A DNA stretch of 64,000 bases from CAZXYS01 sp964645005 (GTDB taxonomy: Bacteria > Bacteroidota > Ignavibacteria > Kapaibacteriales > UBA2268). Where the stretch lies: contig CAZXYS010000002.1 in the NCBI GenBank assembly GCA_964645005.1, positions 1-64,000 of the forward strand, given 5' to 3'. A program made the position numbers and the translations under genes. Shown in pieces: positions 16,883-26,343 of this stretch. Numbering within the stretch: position 1 is the first letter of the stretch; every line of letters begins with the position of its first letter. The notes under the pieces were generated by a model, which was not told the DNA's origin, searched no databases, and worked only from the letters and a program-made list of their open reading frames with translations.

Positions 16883-19800
16883 ATGAATTATGAGAATTTG
16901 AAAATGTTTTCTAAAACTTACATTCTTATTACTCTTATTTTTCTATTATTTGCCGTAAATCAATTGTCAGCACAGTACATGATGCTGTATGACGTTGATT
17001 ATTCGGAGTTTCCTAAAATCAACGCAAAACTAATAGCCATTGATGAAAACGGAGATCAGATCATTGATATTTCAAAATCAGATCTGAAACTTACCGAAAA
17101 TGGTGCGGAAAGAGAAATTCTGAGCATTACCTGTCCAACCGAGAAAGATACAGTTCCGATTTCTTCAGTGCTAACAATCGATGTATCAGGCTCAATGAAA
17201 TCACCCAAAATTGATTGGGCTAAAGAGGCAGCTTTTACTTGGATAAATCTTATGAATCTTGGTATCTCGGAATGTGCGTTAACAACATTTTCGCAAAAAA
17301 ATGCATTCAATATGGATTTTACTACGGATAGGGAAAAATTATTGAATGCTGTCGATCAATTGCTTGTTGGAGGAGGAACGAGTTTCAATGCTGCTTTCAT
17401 TACCCCTGAAGCCGGTGCATTATTAGCAGCAGCCAAAGGCATGCATAAGAAAGTTGTAGTCATGCTTACCGATGGAAAATCCGACGGTGACACTGCACGG
17501 ATAATCGAACAGGCAAAAGCTGTTGATGCTTCTGTTTACAATATTGTAATTGAAGAAAAATGTCCCGATATACTTAAAGTCATATCAAATGAAACCGGCG
17601 GGGAATGGTTTGAAGACGTTATGTCCGGCAGAGAACTGAAAGACTTATACACACGTATATTACTATGGGCACAGAAAACTGATCCATGCACAATAGAATG
17701 GACCAGCGGGAAAAGCTGCGAAAGCAATTTGATTGATGTTGAGTTAACTCTTTTTCGACCTTTTTTAAAAGCGAGTAGTTTGTATTTATCTCCCGCTAAG
17801 TCTATTGTCAGTGTTAAAATAAAACCAAAAACAATTGCTTTTAAAAATGTTCCTCCGAGCGGGACAGAGCAAAAGACCATTACCATAGAAGCCATCAATT
17901 CAGATTTTAATATTACCGGGATAACATCAAATAATGACAAATTTAACATAACACCGAATAGTTTTGTTTTGCCGGAAGGTGAACAAAAGATTCTGACTGT
18001 TACTTTCTCACCCGAAGACAGTGTAAACCAATATTGCAAGTTTGTTTTTGAAAATCCTCTTTGCCCGGCGGAACACCACGCATCCGCCTATTATCAAAAT
18101 GAACATATAGATGAAAAAACTATAAGATTGACCCATCCTAATGGCGGCGAAACTTTTGTGGCAGGCACTGATACTATGATCACATGGGAAGGGATATCAC
18201 CTGATGAGAAGGTAGTTTTAGAATATAGCTTTAATGACGGCAAATCATGGAATGTTGTCAGTTCTTCAGCATCTGATTTGGAATACAATTGGAATAACAT
18301 ACCTAATACGCCCAGTCAAAAATGCCTTGCCAAAGTCAGACAGGTGGGAAATTCATCGACCACTCTTACCAAACTGAATGCTTTGTCCGGGCATTCACAG
18401 GAGATTAACGATATTAATTGGAGTCCCGACGGCAGTAAAATCGTATCGACCGGAATTGAAAACAATGCCTTTATTTGGGATTCTGAGACCGGTGATAGAT
18501 TGCATACATTAATTGGTCATGAAAATACATTGTTTCAGGCTGATTGGAGCCCTGATGGCAGCAAGATTGTGACAACCAGCGATGATGAAACCGCGAAAAT
18601 CTGGGATGCAAAATCAGGAAATATGCTGCATACGTTATCCGGGCACACTCATGTAGTATTTGACTCCGAGTTTAGTCCTGACGGTAATTATGCAGCAACT
18701 GCGAGCTTTGATGCAACAGCAAAAATCTGGGATGCAAATAATGGTTCCCTGGTTCATACCTTATCCGGTCACGGCGACCGGGTTTACCACATATCATGGA
18801 GCCCTGACGGGAAATATCTGGCGACAACCAGCAGGGATTCAACCGTAATAGTCTGGAATATAGCAGAGGGCACCATACATCAAATCCTTGAGAATCATTT
18901 CTGGGAAAAACGTAATGCAGCCTGGAGTCCTGACGGAACCATGCTGGCAGCCGGCGGCAATTCTGCCATTTATATTTGGGGGGCGCAAAATGGAGAGGTA
19001 TTGCAGGAGCTGTCAACAAATAATTTCGTGACGGAAGTTAGATGGAATAATGATGGTATTCATCTTGCTGCAAACGGGCAGTATAATATCTGGAATGTTT
19101 TTGAAGGTAAGTCACTTTTTCAACTGGATGCTGCAGGACCACATATCGATTGGAATCCTGATCAAAGATTATTGGCTAGCGACAGAATTATCTGGGATGC
19201 TTTCACCGGAACAGCATTAAAACATCTCGACTCATCGGTTTTTAATGCGGTATGGGCTCCTGACGGCGAACGCATTGCAGCCGCGACAAGAAGCAATGAT
19301 ATTGTGATATGGAAATTTATGCAGAATACCATTCAGCAGGATATCTCTGATGAAAACTGGTCAATTGTAGTTACCCACATAAAAAGTTTCGATGTGGACA
19401 TGGAGAAGAATGTTTTGGGCAGTAAAAAAGACTCGCTTGTGAGTAACTTTCTAACAAATGACGGTTCCTACAAAATAAGAATTGATTCAATAGTTATTTC
19501 TGGTAAGGATAAGGAGCAATTCAGCGTTATCAGCTCATCATACGGACTGGAAATACCTCCCGGTTCGGCGAAAGATATAGAATTTCAATTCGAACCTGCT
19601 TCTGAAGGGATCAAGGACGCTGTGATAAATATCTATACTCAAACAGGCAAACTCGAACAAAAGATTATTGGTGAAGGGGTAAATCCTATTCTGGAAGTTG
19701 AATCAAAAATTATAGATTTTGGACAGGTTTATCTGGGCAAAAATAAAAGTTTAAACAGAGTTGTTCTGAAAAATATCAGCGATCAGGAAGTTCAAATTAA

Positions 19801-21046
19801 CAGTGCTGTACTTGCAGGACCCGATACTGAACAATTCATAATTCTTTCTTCTACCAGTTCTTTTATTATTAATTCCGGTGAGAAGAAATCATTTGACTTG
19901 CAGTTTAAACCGGTAGAAAAAGGAAGGACCTCCTGCAATTTGAACTTTTACTTTGACCATGCCGGATCTCCGGTAACAACTCAGTTGTATGGGGAAGGAA
20001 TCATTGGCTGTGACGAAACCGAATTAAATTATCCCAATTTTATGACCATTGGCGGATTGAAACTGGCAGGAACAGCCAAACAACCGGACAGTTCCATAAT
20101 GTTGACTCCCCGAAGACCGCTTACCGCCGGAGCGATGTGGAATAAGAACCTGGTTCCGGTTTCACAGGGCTTTTCCACGACATTTACATTCAAGATTGAA
20201 CGTGGGACTAATTCCGGGACTATCGAAGATTCATATCCCGGAGCCGACGGACTGGCTTTTGTCATACAGAACTCTGACTCTATGGCTTTGGGTGCGGACG
20301 GCGGCGGCATCGGCTACGAGAATATTAAAAACAGTATTGCTATAGAAATTGACCTGTTCAATAATGATGATGATCAATTTATATCAAAGCAAGATCCAAA
20401 TGGAAATCATATAGCGATACAATCGCTCGGAGCAGATAAAAACAGCGCCGAACATACTGAAGAAGCTTTGATTGGTTTAAGTAAGAAGATACCCCTTATT
20501 AGATCTGACGGTACGGTTTACCACGTCAAGATAGTTTATAATTATGATCCGGGAGTGATGAATGTATTTCTGGACAACACCGGCGCATTTTCTTTAAGCA
20601 GTCTGGTCGTAGATTCTCTATATATTGGGGAATTGTTGAACCTTAAATTTGATGAAGGTGCTTATGTCGGCTTCACAGCAGCTACGGGCAGTGCGTTCCA
20701 GGAGCATCACCTGCTTAGCTGGCATTTCTGTCCCAAGCCGAGTGACGGACCAATAACACAAGTCGAGGAGCAGCAGCCAAAGTCTTCGAATAAGCCAATC
20801 GCTATAATTCCCAATCCTGCCGCTGATAAAATCTGTATTATTGTGAACGATGATATCAAAGGCTCTGCCTATCCGAAAATATATAATTCCTCAGGAATAA
20901 GGATAGAAGCAGAATTTATGAAAACAATGGCTGAAAATTATATTGAATATAAATTAGACGTCTCGCAATTAGCAGTTGGATATTACAGATTTGTGGTTAA
21001 TACTGGGTCAAAGGTGATATCCGAATCATTCGCCGTCATTAGATAG
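16883..21046 (+). CDS. Large secreted protein: vWA, WD40 propeller, Ig-like and L-type lectin domains, T9SS sorting domain
   Basis: 1387 residues with a signal peptide (FSKTYILITLIFLLFAVNQ, cleavage near residue 30). Domains in order: a von Willebrand A domain (about 90-265) with an intact MIDAS start DVSGSMKS at 100; a cysteine-containing beta domain; a seven-bladed-type WD40 propeller (about 490-812) with repeated SPDG/IWD signatures; two ASH/Ig-like domains (about 830-1035); an L-type/legume lectin-like domain (about 1050-1285; GADGLAFVIQNSD, AIEIDLFNNDDD); and a T9SS sorting domain from IIPNPAADKICII to the C-terminus. The protein probably binds several ligands on the cell surface. WD40 domains are uncommon in exported proteins. 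Confidence 0.9.
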   Translation: MNYENLKMFSKTYILITLIFLLFAVNQLSAQYMMLYDVDYSEFPKINAKLIAIDENGDQIIDISKSDLKLTENGAEREILSITCPTEKDTVPISSVLTIDVSGSMKSPKIDWAKEAAFTWINLMNLGISECALTTFSQKNAFNMDFTTDREKLLNAVDQLLVGGGTSFNAAFITPEAGALLAAAKGMHKKVVVMLTDGKSDGDTARIIEQAKAVDASVYNIVIEEKCPDILKVISNETGGEWFEDVMSGRELKDLYTRILLWAQKTDPCTIEWTSGKSCESNLIDVELTLFRPFLKASSLYLSPAKSIVSVKIKPKTIAFKNVPPSGTEQKTITIEAINSDFNITGITSNNDKFNITPNSFVLPEGEQKILTVTFSPEDSVNQYCKFVFENPLCPAEHHASAYYQNEHIDEKTIRLTHPNGGETFVAGTDTMITWEGISPDEKVVLEYSFNDGKSWNVVSSSASDLEYNWNNIPNTPSQKCLAKVRQVGNSSTTLTKLNALSGHSQEINDINWSPDGSKIVSTGIENNAFIWDSETGDRLHTLIGHENTLFQADWSPDGSKIVTTSDDETAKIWDAKSGNMLHTLSGHTHVVFDSEFSPDGNYAATASFDATAKIWDANNGSLVHTLSGHGDRVYHISWSPDGKYLATTSRDSTVIVWNIAEGTIHQILENHFWEKRNAAWSPDGTMLAAGGNSAIYIWGAQNGEVLQELSTNNFVTEVRWNNDGIHLAANGQYNIWNVFEGKSLFQLDAAGPHIDWNPDQRLLASDRIIWDAFTGTALKHLDSSVFNAVWAPDGERIAAATRSNDIVIWKFMQNTIQQDISDENWSIVVTHIKSFDVDMEKNVLGSKKDSLVSNFLTNDGSYKIRIDSIVISGKDKEQFSVISSSYGLEIPPGSAKDIEFQFEPASEGIKDAVINIYTQTGKLEQKIIGEGVNPILEVESKIIDFGQVYLGKNKSLNRVVLKNISDQEVQINSAVLAGPDTEQFIILSSTSSFIINSGEKKSFDLQFKPVEKGRTSCNLNFYFDHAGSPVTTQLYGEGIIGCDETELNYPNFMTIGGLKLAGTAKQPDSSIMLTPRRPLTAGAMWNKNLVPVSQGFSTTFTFKIERGTNSGTIEDSYPGADGLAFVIQNSDSMALGADGGGIGYENIKNSIAIEIDLFNNDDDQFISKQDPNGNHIAIQSLGADKNSAEHTEEALIGLSKKIPLIRSDGTVYHVKIVYNYDPGVMNVFLDNTGAFSLSSLVVDSLYIGELLNLKFDEGAYVGFTAATGSAFQEHHLLSWHFCPKPSDGPITQVEEQQPKSSNKPIAIIPNPAADKICIIVNDDIKGSAYPKIYNSSGIRIEAEFMKTMAENYIEYKLDVSQLAVGYYRFVVNTGSKVISESFAVIR

Positions 21047-21099
21047 TAAGCCTGTAAATCATTGTCCCCCGATTTTCCCTCAGAGAGAAAAAGCTATAT

Positions 21100-21150
21100 T
21101 GTCATTGCGAGCTTAGCGACGCAATCTCTCTATTTCGTGATTGCGTCGTT
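21100..21150. repeat. GTCATTGCGAG-type dispersed repeat
   Basis: The sequence GTCATTGCGAGCTTAGCGA leads into a hairpin (CGACGCAATC with GATTGCGTCG, 21117-21148). It abuts the truncated C-terminal end of the glycosidase pseudogene and may mark the break point. Confidence 0.65.
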
Positions 21151-22110
21151 GCTGCATTATAGGAAAAAGAATTCCACCGAATCGAAGCGCTGCCGAGTTT
21201 CACCTGCTGATCCGTGTGCCTGTGTACAGCCGCCGCGATCATCCCTGCAAAGCGCTGCATGTCTTGCAGGTCAACCTGCCTCTTTACGCCGGCACGATCG
21301 TTTTCACTTATTGCCCATTCCGGCTCGTTCATGATCTCATAAGCCGGAAGATTGCAGTGATCCTTATATTTCTCCAAAAACAGCTTCAAGGCATTATCTA
21401 TATAAGAATTTGTTTTATCTGTATCTTCGACTAAATCATGGTAATTGCCGGCGAATTTACAACCGTCGGCAGTTTTGTCTTTTAACCCAAATTCACAATA
21501 CAAACTTGCATTTGTGGCAAAAACAGCTAACTTGCCTCAGAAAGTCCCGTCAGATGTTATATCTGACTAAATTTCCCTTCTTAAGGGGCGCCCGAGCGAA
21601 GTGGAAGCGTCAGCGAAAAACACGCTTTAGAGTGACGAGGGCTGGGTGGATTCTTATATATCCCATGGTTTTTGATAACCCCGGATTTTCAATTAAAATA
21701 TGTACTATTATTTGTAAGAACTTGCAGCAGAAAACTTTAGATTGCTGCTAATTCTAAGTTTTCACTTCCTTTTCAAAGTGCTAAAGCACTTTGTTACATA
21801 AGTTTATAGTAAATTCAAATTTCTAATGATTTTTTTGGGTTTAAAATTCCATAGGATTACAGCCAGAGTATTACCATCAAATCTTGATCTTCAGCGCGAT
21901 GGAAGAAGTCGTCGAGATGATCGATAAAATTGCTGTCCAGTCCGGTGACGAAGCTGTTTTCATTAAATTCCGGTGAAGATCTACTGTCGCAGTGCAGCCT
22001 GAAGCGCACTGTGTTGATGCCGTATTGTTCATACTGTCTGAAGCGCTCTTCGAAAACGCTGAGTCATATAAATCCTCCCATTCGTGATGAGTCCCTATGT
22101 CCGCACCGTA
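21150..22110 (-). pseudogene. Glycoside hydrolase (cellulase-like fold) gene, fragmented and interrupted by a repeat
   Basis: Minus strand. The N-terminal part (about 22107-21845) reads NYGADIGTHHEWEDLYDS, shifts frame, then FEERFRQYEQYGINTVRFRL, FVTGLDSNFIDHLDDFFHRA and DLMVILWL before a TAA. The C-terminal part (21503 down to about 21150) reads GNYHDLVEDTDKTNSYID, then LPAYEIMNEPEWAI (NEP is the acid/base motif of clan GH-A enzymes), and IRWNSFSYN. The two parts fit one protein in the correct order, with about 340 bases of repeat DNA between them and another repeat at the C-terminal end. The gene is clearly dead; the original substrate is unknown. Confidence 0.75.
21490..21690. repeat. Dispersed repeat inside the glycosidase pseudogene
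   Basis: This stretch (ATTCACAATACAAA, TTGCATTTGTGGCAAAAA, CAGCTAACTTGC .. GTCCCGTC .. TGGATTCTTAT .. GGTTTTTG) matches 35530-35670 block by block. The copy here carries about 55 extra bases after the CTTAAGGGG-like segment. A hairpin (CAAAGTGC/GCACTTTG) follows at 21774-21793. Confidence 0.75.
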
Positions 22111-22213
22111 ATTAGAGTTTTAAATATTAATTCACAAAAGCCGTCAAATATATTAGGGCTCGTGATTTGCAAAACGAAAACAATTATTTCAAACAATAAT
22201 TACAGGTAAAATA

Positions 22214-23197
22214 ATGAATATTTTCAAATCACTGCCCAGGATGACAGCAATTTATTTAATGCTTCTCTTGATTGTTTCTTGCAGCCCTTCAAACGATGCC
22301 AGCGGTTATCAAGGCGCTTCTTCCGATGACAGCAAAATCAAGAACGGATTCGACCTGAGTAATGCCATAATTCCCGTTGATGAGATACGATCCGGAGGAC
22401 CGCCGCGTGACGGCATCCCATCCATAGATAATCCGAAGTTTATTTCAGCGCAAGAAGCTGACCTGAACCCCAAAGAACGCGTGCTGGGCATCAAAATCGA
22501 CGGGATTGCAAAGGCTTATCCCATCAATATCCTGAACTGGCACGAGATTGTAAATGATGAGTTCGGCGATAAGCCCGTAGTTATAACTTACTGCCCTCTC
22601 TGCGGCAGCGGTTATACTTTCTTTTCGAAGGTGGAAGGCAGAACGCTGACTTTTGGTGTTTCGGGATTGCTGTACAACAGCGACGTTCTGATGTATGATC
22701 GGCAGACAGAATCGTTGTGGTCGCAGATCAAGGAAAAATCGGTAGCCGGGGAGCTGGTTGGCACAGAACTTGAAGGATTTCCAACCATTAATATGACATG
22801 GAAAGAATGGGAAAAAATGAATCCTGATACCAGAGTACTATCCGAAAATACGGGCTATTCGAAGAATTATGACAGAGATCCTTATGCAGGTTACGCCGAT
22901 CGCGACGGGACGATGTTCCCTGTAGATCACGCCGACGACAGGTACCATGCAAAAGAGTTGGTTCTGGGGCTGGAAGTTGACGGCGAATATAAATGTTATC
23001 CTTTTTCGGAACTGGCTAAAACTTCCGGCAAAATTGTCGATAAATTTAATGGAGAACAGTTGACAATTAAATACGATGATGAAAATAAGTCAGCTCGCGC
23101 TCTGGGCAGTTCAGGCGAAGAGTATCAGGCTAATACGCTTTTCTGGTTTGCATGGATAGCTTTTCATCCTGATTCGGAAGTTTTCACAAAAGATTAA
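22214..23197 (+). CDS. DUF3179 domain lipoprotein
   Basis: 327 residues. The N-terminus MTAIYLMLLLIVSCSPSN contains a plausible lipobox (IVSC), so it is likely a lipoprotein. The rest is the DUF3179 domain, recognisable from GIAKAYPINILNWHEIVND, the invariant VITYCPLCGSGYTF, FGVSGLLYNSDVLMYDRQT and ESLWSQ, with a second half repeating the topology (LVLGLEVDGEYKCYPFSEL). The CPLCGSG motif suggests a metal or redox site, but the family function is not established. It has no obvious operon partner. Confidence 0.9.
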   Translation: MNIFKSLPRMTAIYLMLLLIVSCSPSNDASGYQGASSDDSKIKNGFDLSNAIIPVDEIRSGGPPRDGIPSIDNPKFISAQEADLNPKERVLGIKIDGIAKAYPINILNWHEIVNDEFGDKPVVITYCPLCGSGYTFFSKVEGRTLTFGVSGLLYNSDVLMYDRQTESLWSQIKEKSVAGELVGTELEGFPTINMTWKEWEKMNPDTRVLSENTGYSKNYDRDPYAGYADRDGTMFPVDHADDRYHAKELVLGLEVDGEYKCYPFSELAKTSGKIVDKFNGEQLTIKYDDENKSARALGSSGEEYQANTLFWFAWIAFHPDSEVFTKD

Positions 23198-23276
23198 TAA
23201 TTTTTAATAAATCTTTTGCAAATTAAAATTAATTCAGTATGTTTAACCGAAAATTATGAAAAACACAGGTGAATAA

Positions 23277-23459
23277 ATGAATCAATACAGGAAAGCATCA
23301 GCAAGCACACTGGAACTGTATAAAAAGAGAGTGCATATAAATATCGATCCGCTTTACAAACAGAAACTGGAAGCAGTGATCAGCAAAGACAGCAAGAAAC
23401 ATGCATTGTCTATAATCCGGAAGTGGCTCTCAACAAGTGATAATATAAAGAAGCGGTGA
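23277..23459 (+). CDS. Small basic protein of unknown function
   Basis: 60 residues, strongly basic and probably helical (RKASASTLELYKKRVHINID .. ISKDSKKHALSIIRKWL). An AGGTGA ribosome binding site lies at the right distance from the ATG and the gene follows the DUF3179 lipoprotein by about 80 bases. I recognise no family. The good ribosome binding site favours a real gene, but the short length leaves doubt. Confidence 0.45.
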   Translation: MNQYRKASASTLELYKKRVHINIDPLYKQKLEAVISKDSKKHALSIIRKWLSTSDNIKKR

Positions 23460-23605
23460 AATAGACGCTTTGTAAGTTCTGAGTTCAAATTGAAGAATAA
23501 TATGATTGTGGAACAAATCCTTAATTAGTTTACTCGATCATAACAACCGGCGCCGCACCTATTCCCAATCCCACCGGTTGAAACACAATTTAAAACTCAA
23601 ATCTC

Positions 23606-25213
23606 CTACATCCTAAACACACCATACCTCTGATCCGCTATAGGCTTATTCAGAGCCGTCGAAATCGCCAGTCCCAGCGTATTACGCGTATTCAGCGGGT
23701 CGAGGATACCGTCATCCCACAACCGCGGGCTCGCATAATACGCACTCGACTCATGCTCATACTTCTCGAGGATCGGGCGCTTAATCTCATCGATTTCCTC
23801 TTGTGAGAGGTCTTTACCCTGCTTCTCGAGCTGCTTGATTTTCACCGCAGCCAAGACATTCGAAGCCTGCTCGCCGCCCATGACCGAGATCCTGCCGTGA
23901 GGCCACATCCACATCAAATTCGGGTAATACCCCCTGCCGCACATTGCATAATTGCCGGCGCCATTCGAACTTCCGACAATTATAGTAAACCGCGGCACCT
24001 GCGCATTGGCGACCGCGTGCACTAACTTAGCGCCATTACGCGCAATACCTCCATGCTCGTAGTGTTTACCAATAATAAATCCAGTAATATTTTGCAGGAA
24101 TATCAGCGGAATCTTCCGGTTAGTGCACAGTTCGATAAAATGCGCGCCCTTCATCGCCGATTCCGAGAATATCACCCCGTTATTCCCGAGAATCCCCACC
24201 GGATACCCCATTATCCGCGCAAAGCACGTTATCAGCGTAGTCCCGTAGCTCTGCTTGAACTCCTGTATCCGGCTGCCATCCACTATCCTTGCTATCACTT
24301 CACGGATGTCAAAAGGAATTTTCACATCCGTCGGCAGTATGCCGTAAATCTCTTCGGGATCGTAGTACGGTTCTTCCGGCTCATCCCTGCCGATATCAAA
24401 CTTCTTCTGTTTATCAAAATTTTCAACGATATTTCGCGTGATCTCCAGAGCGTGCTCATCATTCTCGGCGAAGTGGTCGGACACCCCCGATATCTTCGTA
24501 TGGACATCCGCACCGCCAAGCTCTTCCGCCGTGACTTCCTCACCCGTAGCAGCCTTACACAGCGGCGGACCGCCGATAAAGATCGTCGCCTGATTCCTGA
24601 CCATCACCACTTCATCGCTCATTGCCGGAACATAAGCGCCGCCCGCAGTGCACGACCCCATCACCACGGCTATCTGCGCAATCCCCGCAGCAGATATTCG
24701 AGCCTGATTATAGAAAATATTCCCGAAATGATCTTTATCAGGGAAAACGCCGTCCTGCAGCGGCAGAAACACGCCGCCCGAGTCCACCAGGTAAATACAT
24801 GGCAGCCGGTTTTCCAGCGCAATTTGCTGCGCCCGCACATGCTTCTTCACCGTTATCGGGTAATACGTACCGCCCTTCACAGTAGCGTCATTCGCGATTA
24901 TCATACACTCTCTGCCCTTGACGACGCCTACGCCGCAGACAATCCCCGCGCACGGCGCCTCATTATCATACATATCGTAGGCGGCAAAGTTCATCACCTC
25001 GAGGAAAGGCGTATCACGGTCGCACAGCTTTTTAATGCGGTCGCGCACCAGCATCTTATTGCGTTCCTCGTGCCGCTGGCGGTATTTCTCCGGTCCGCCC
25101 AGTTTAACTTGCTCCAGGCGTTCCCGGTACTCTTTCATAATCTTCTGAGAATGCTCATAATTTTGCTTATACTCAGGCGATTTCGTCGAAACTTTTGATT
25201 TGAAACGGTTCAT
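23606..25213 (-). CDS. liuB: Methylcrotonyl-CoA carboxylase beta (carboxyltransferase) subunit
   Basis: 535 residues, the usual length. It carries the hallmark run of MCC beta subunits: NDATVKGGTYYPITVKKH, PCIYLVDSGGVFLPLQ, VFPDKDHFGNIFYNQARIS, VVMGSCTAGGAYVPAMSDE, FIGGPPLCKAATGEEV and AEELGGADVH. It transfers the carboxyl group from carboxybiotin to 3-methylcrotonyl-CoA in leucine breakdown. Geranyl-CoA carboxylase is a close relative but less likely given the methylglutaconyl-CoA hydratase in the window. Its biotin carboxylase and carrier partners are 14 kb away on the other strand, so the complex is not encoded in one operon. Confidence 0.93.
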   Translation of the reverse strand: MNRFKSKVSTKSPEYKQNYEHSQKIMKEYRERLEQVKLGGPEKYRQRHEERNKMLVRDRIKKLCDRDTPFLEVMNFAAYDMYDNEAPCAGIVCGVGVVKGRECMIIANDATVKGGTYYPITVKKHVRAQQIALENRLPCIYLVDSGGVFLPLQDGVFPDKDHFGNIFYNQARISAAGIAQIAVVMGSCTAGGAYVPAMSDEVVMVRNQATIFIGGPPLCKAATGEEVTAEELGGADVHTKISGVSDHFAENDEHALEITRNIVENFDKQKKFDIGRDEPEEPYYDPEEIYGILPTDVKIPFDIREVIARIVDGSRIQEFKQSYGTTLITCFARIMGYPVGILGNNGVIFSESAMKGAHFIELCTNRKIPLIFLQNITGFIIGKHYEHGGIARNGAKLVHAVANAQVPRFTIIVGSSNGAGNYAMCGRGYYPNLMWMWPHGRISVMGGEQASNVLAAVKIKQLEKQGKDLSQEEIDEIKRPILEKYEHESSAYYASPRLWDDGILDPLNTRNTLGLAISTALNKPIADQRYGVFRM

Positions 25214-25239
25214 ATTTTATCCAAATTAATTATTGATCA

Positions 25240-25761
25240 TTATCCCCTTAAAGTGAATTCCCATATACAGTTATAGTTATCGTCGGTAATGTCCGGCGGA
25301 CACGAAATGCACTCAGTCTCGAAGCGCTCATCGATCGTCTTCGCGAAGCAGGAATACTCGACGATCCCGACCGATTTACACGGAAAATCGTCCAGCCCTT
25401 TCTTCTTGCGGGCGGCTTGCACGCGGCAGGTTTTCACATAGTACCGCAGCTTATGCTCGTTTACAAGCTCAATCCAGTCCTCATTCAGCGTCGAATAGAG
25501 CCTGAACATCAGCGCTTTTTTCAGCCCTTCGATCCCCGAATTTTCCCCCAGTTCGAGGAATTTCTTCAGCCGGTTCGCTTCGACGACGGTAAACCGCCGC
25601 CATGCTTCGCGGTCCATATCGATAGCCAGTTCCATTCCTTCCGCTTCTTCGATAGCGAGGAACCAGCATCCATCGTGTGCCAGCCAATTTTTCGCATAAT
25701 TCACTGTCAATTCTTTCAGCTTCTCATGCGACAGTTCATCAATAGAATTTTCACTAATCAT
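25240..25761 (-). CDS. Conserved protein of unknown function (possibly DUF6125-like)
   Basis: About 173 residues from ATG 25761 (GGGTG ribosome binding site upstream); a start 8 codons earlier is possible. It has a helical N-terminal half (ELTVNYAKNWLAHDGCWFLA) and a C-terminal part with conserved-looking cysteines: KTCRVQAARKKKGL, FPCKSVG, YSCFAKTI and ECISCPPD. The pattern resembles DUF6125/L-2-amino-thiazoline-4-carboxylic-acid-hydrolase-like proteins; this is recalled and has not been searched. It is 26 bases upstream of the carboxyltransferase on the same strand, so the two may be cotranscribed. Confidence 0.65.
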   Translation of the reverse strand: MISENSIDELSHEKLKELTVNYAKNWLAHDGCWFLAIEEAEGMELAIDMDREAWRRFTVVEANRLKKFLELGENSGIEGLKKALMFRLYSTLNEDWIELVNEHKLRYYVKTCRVQAARKKKGLDDFPCKSVGIVEYSCFAKTIDERFETECISCPPDITDDNYNCIWEFTLRG

Positions 25762-25869
25762 CGTATAGCACCCGTAATTCGTCAAGAAAACTTCTTATTC
25801 AGAAACTATTAAAATACCAAATATATTGAAATTTTGAAAAAGAATTATTGACTGTGGCACAACCGGCTG

Positions 25870-25985
25870 CAATGGCATTATCTTATTCCCCTCATTGAGG
25901 GGTGGCACGCGAAGCGTGACGGGGTGGACTCTTAAATTCTCCCTTAGAAAAGGGGGACAAAGGGGGTTGTAAAAATTCACAATTC
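25870..25985. repeat. Dispersed intergenic repeat
   Basis: Contains CCCCTCATTGAGGGG (hairpin), CACGCGAAGCGTGACGGGGT and, near 25942-25970, the inverse orientation of the C-tract unit (AGAAAAGGGGGACAAAGG, GGGTTGT) seen at 7255 and 15011. Confidence 0.7.
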
Positions 25986-26343
25986 CTCATTCGTAATTGA
26001 ATAAATCTCTGTGAGGAAGGCGGTGGTGCGAATTGTAGCTTTTACACACAAGGTGTTTGTTGTCTAAACAACTAAACTATTACAAATTCCTCTTTGGCAA
26101 ACATAATTTTAAAGAACTGGTTGGGAATAATAGCTGCCCGCAAAGTTGTACTCTGTCCTCAAAATCTTAGCAATTTGTCAATTCATAGCTAATCAAGGAA
26201 TCAGACTCAATCCTTATGGTTAATATAAATATAACTTTTTTTTTCTCTTTAAATAAGCGAAAATCAAAAATTAATACTTACTACATATAAATTGAGATTA
26301 AGTCAACTAATTATCATCATCTATAACTTAAGATAATTAAATA
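25986..26343. other. Gene-free AT-rich spacer at the edge of the defence island
   Basis: Nothing coding is visible on either strand. A GCAAAGTTGTACTCTG segment near 26140 resembles the small CAAAG(T)..-type repeat pieces at 7691 and 38714. Confidence 0.4.

Noticed and set aside
23535..23590. Minus-strand peptide VGLGIGAAPVVMIE ending in TAA, resembling a thiolase C-terminus
   Set aside because: Only about 18 codons are readable; the similarity is too weak to call a pseudogene without a search.
24053..25198. 381-codon open frame antisense to the MCC beta subunit
   Set aside because: It fully overlaps a conserved gene on the other strand; the translation has no recognisable domain.
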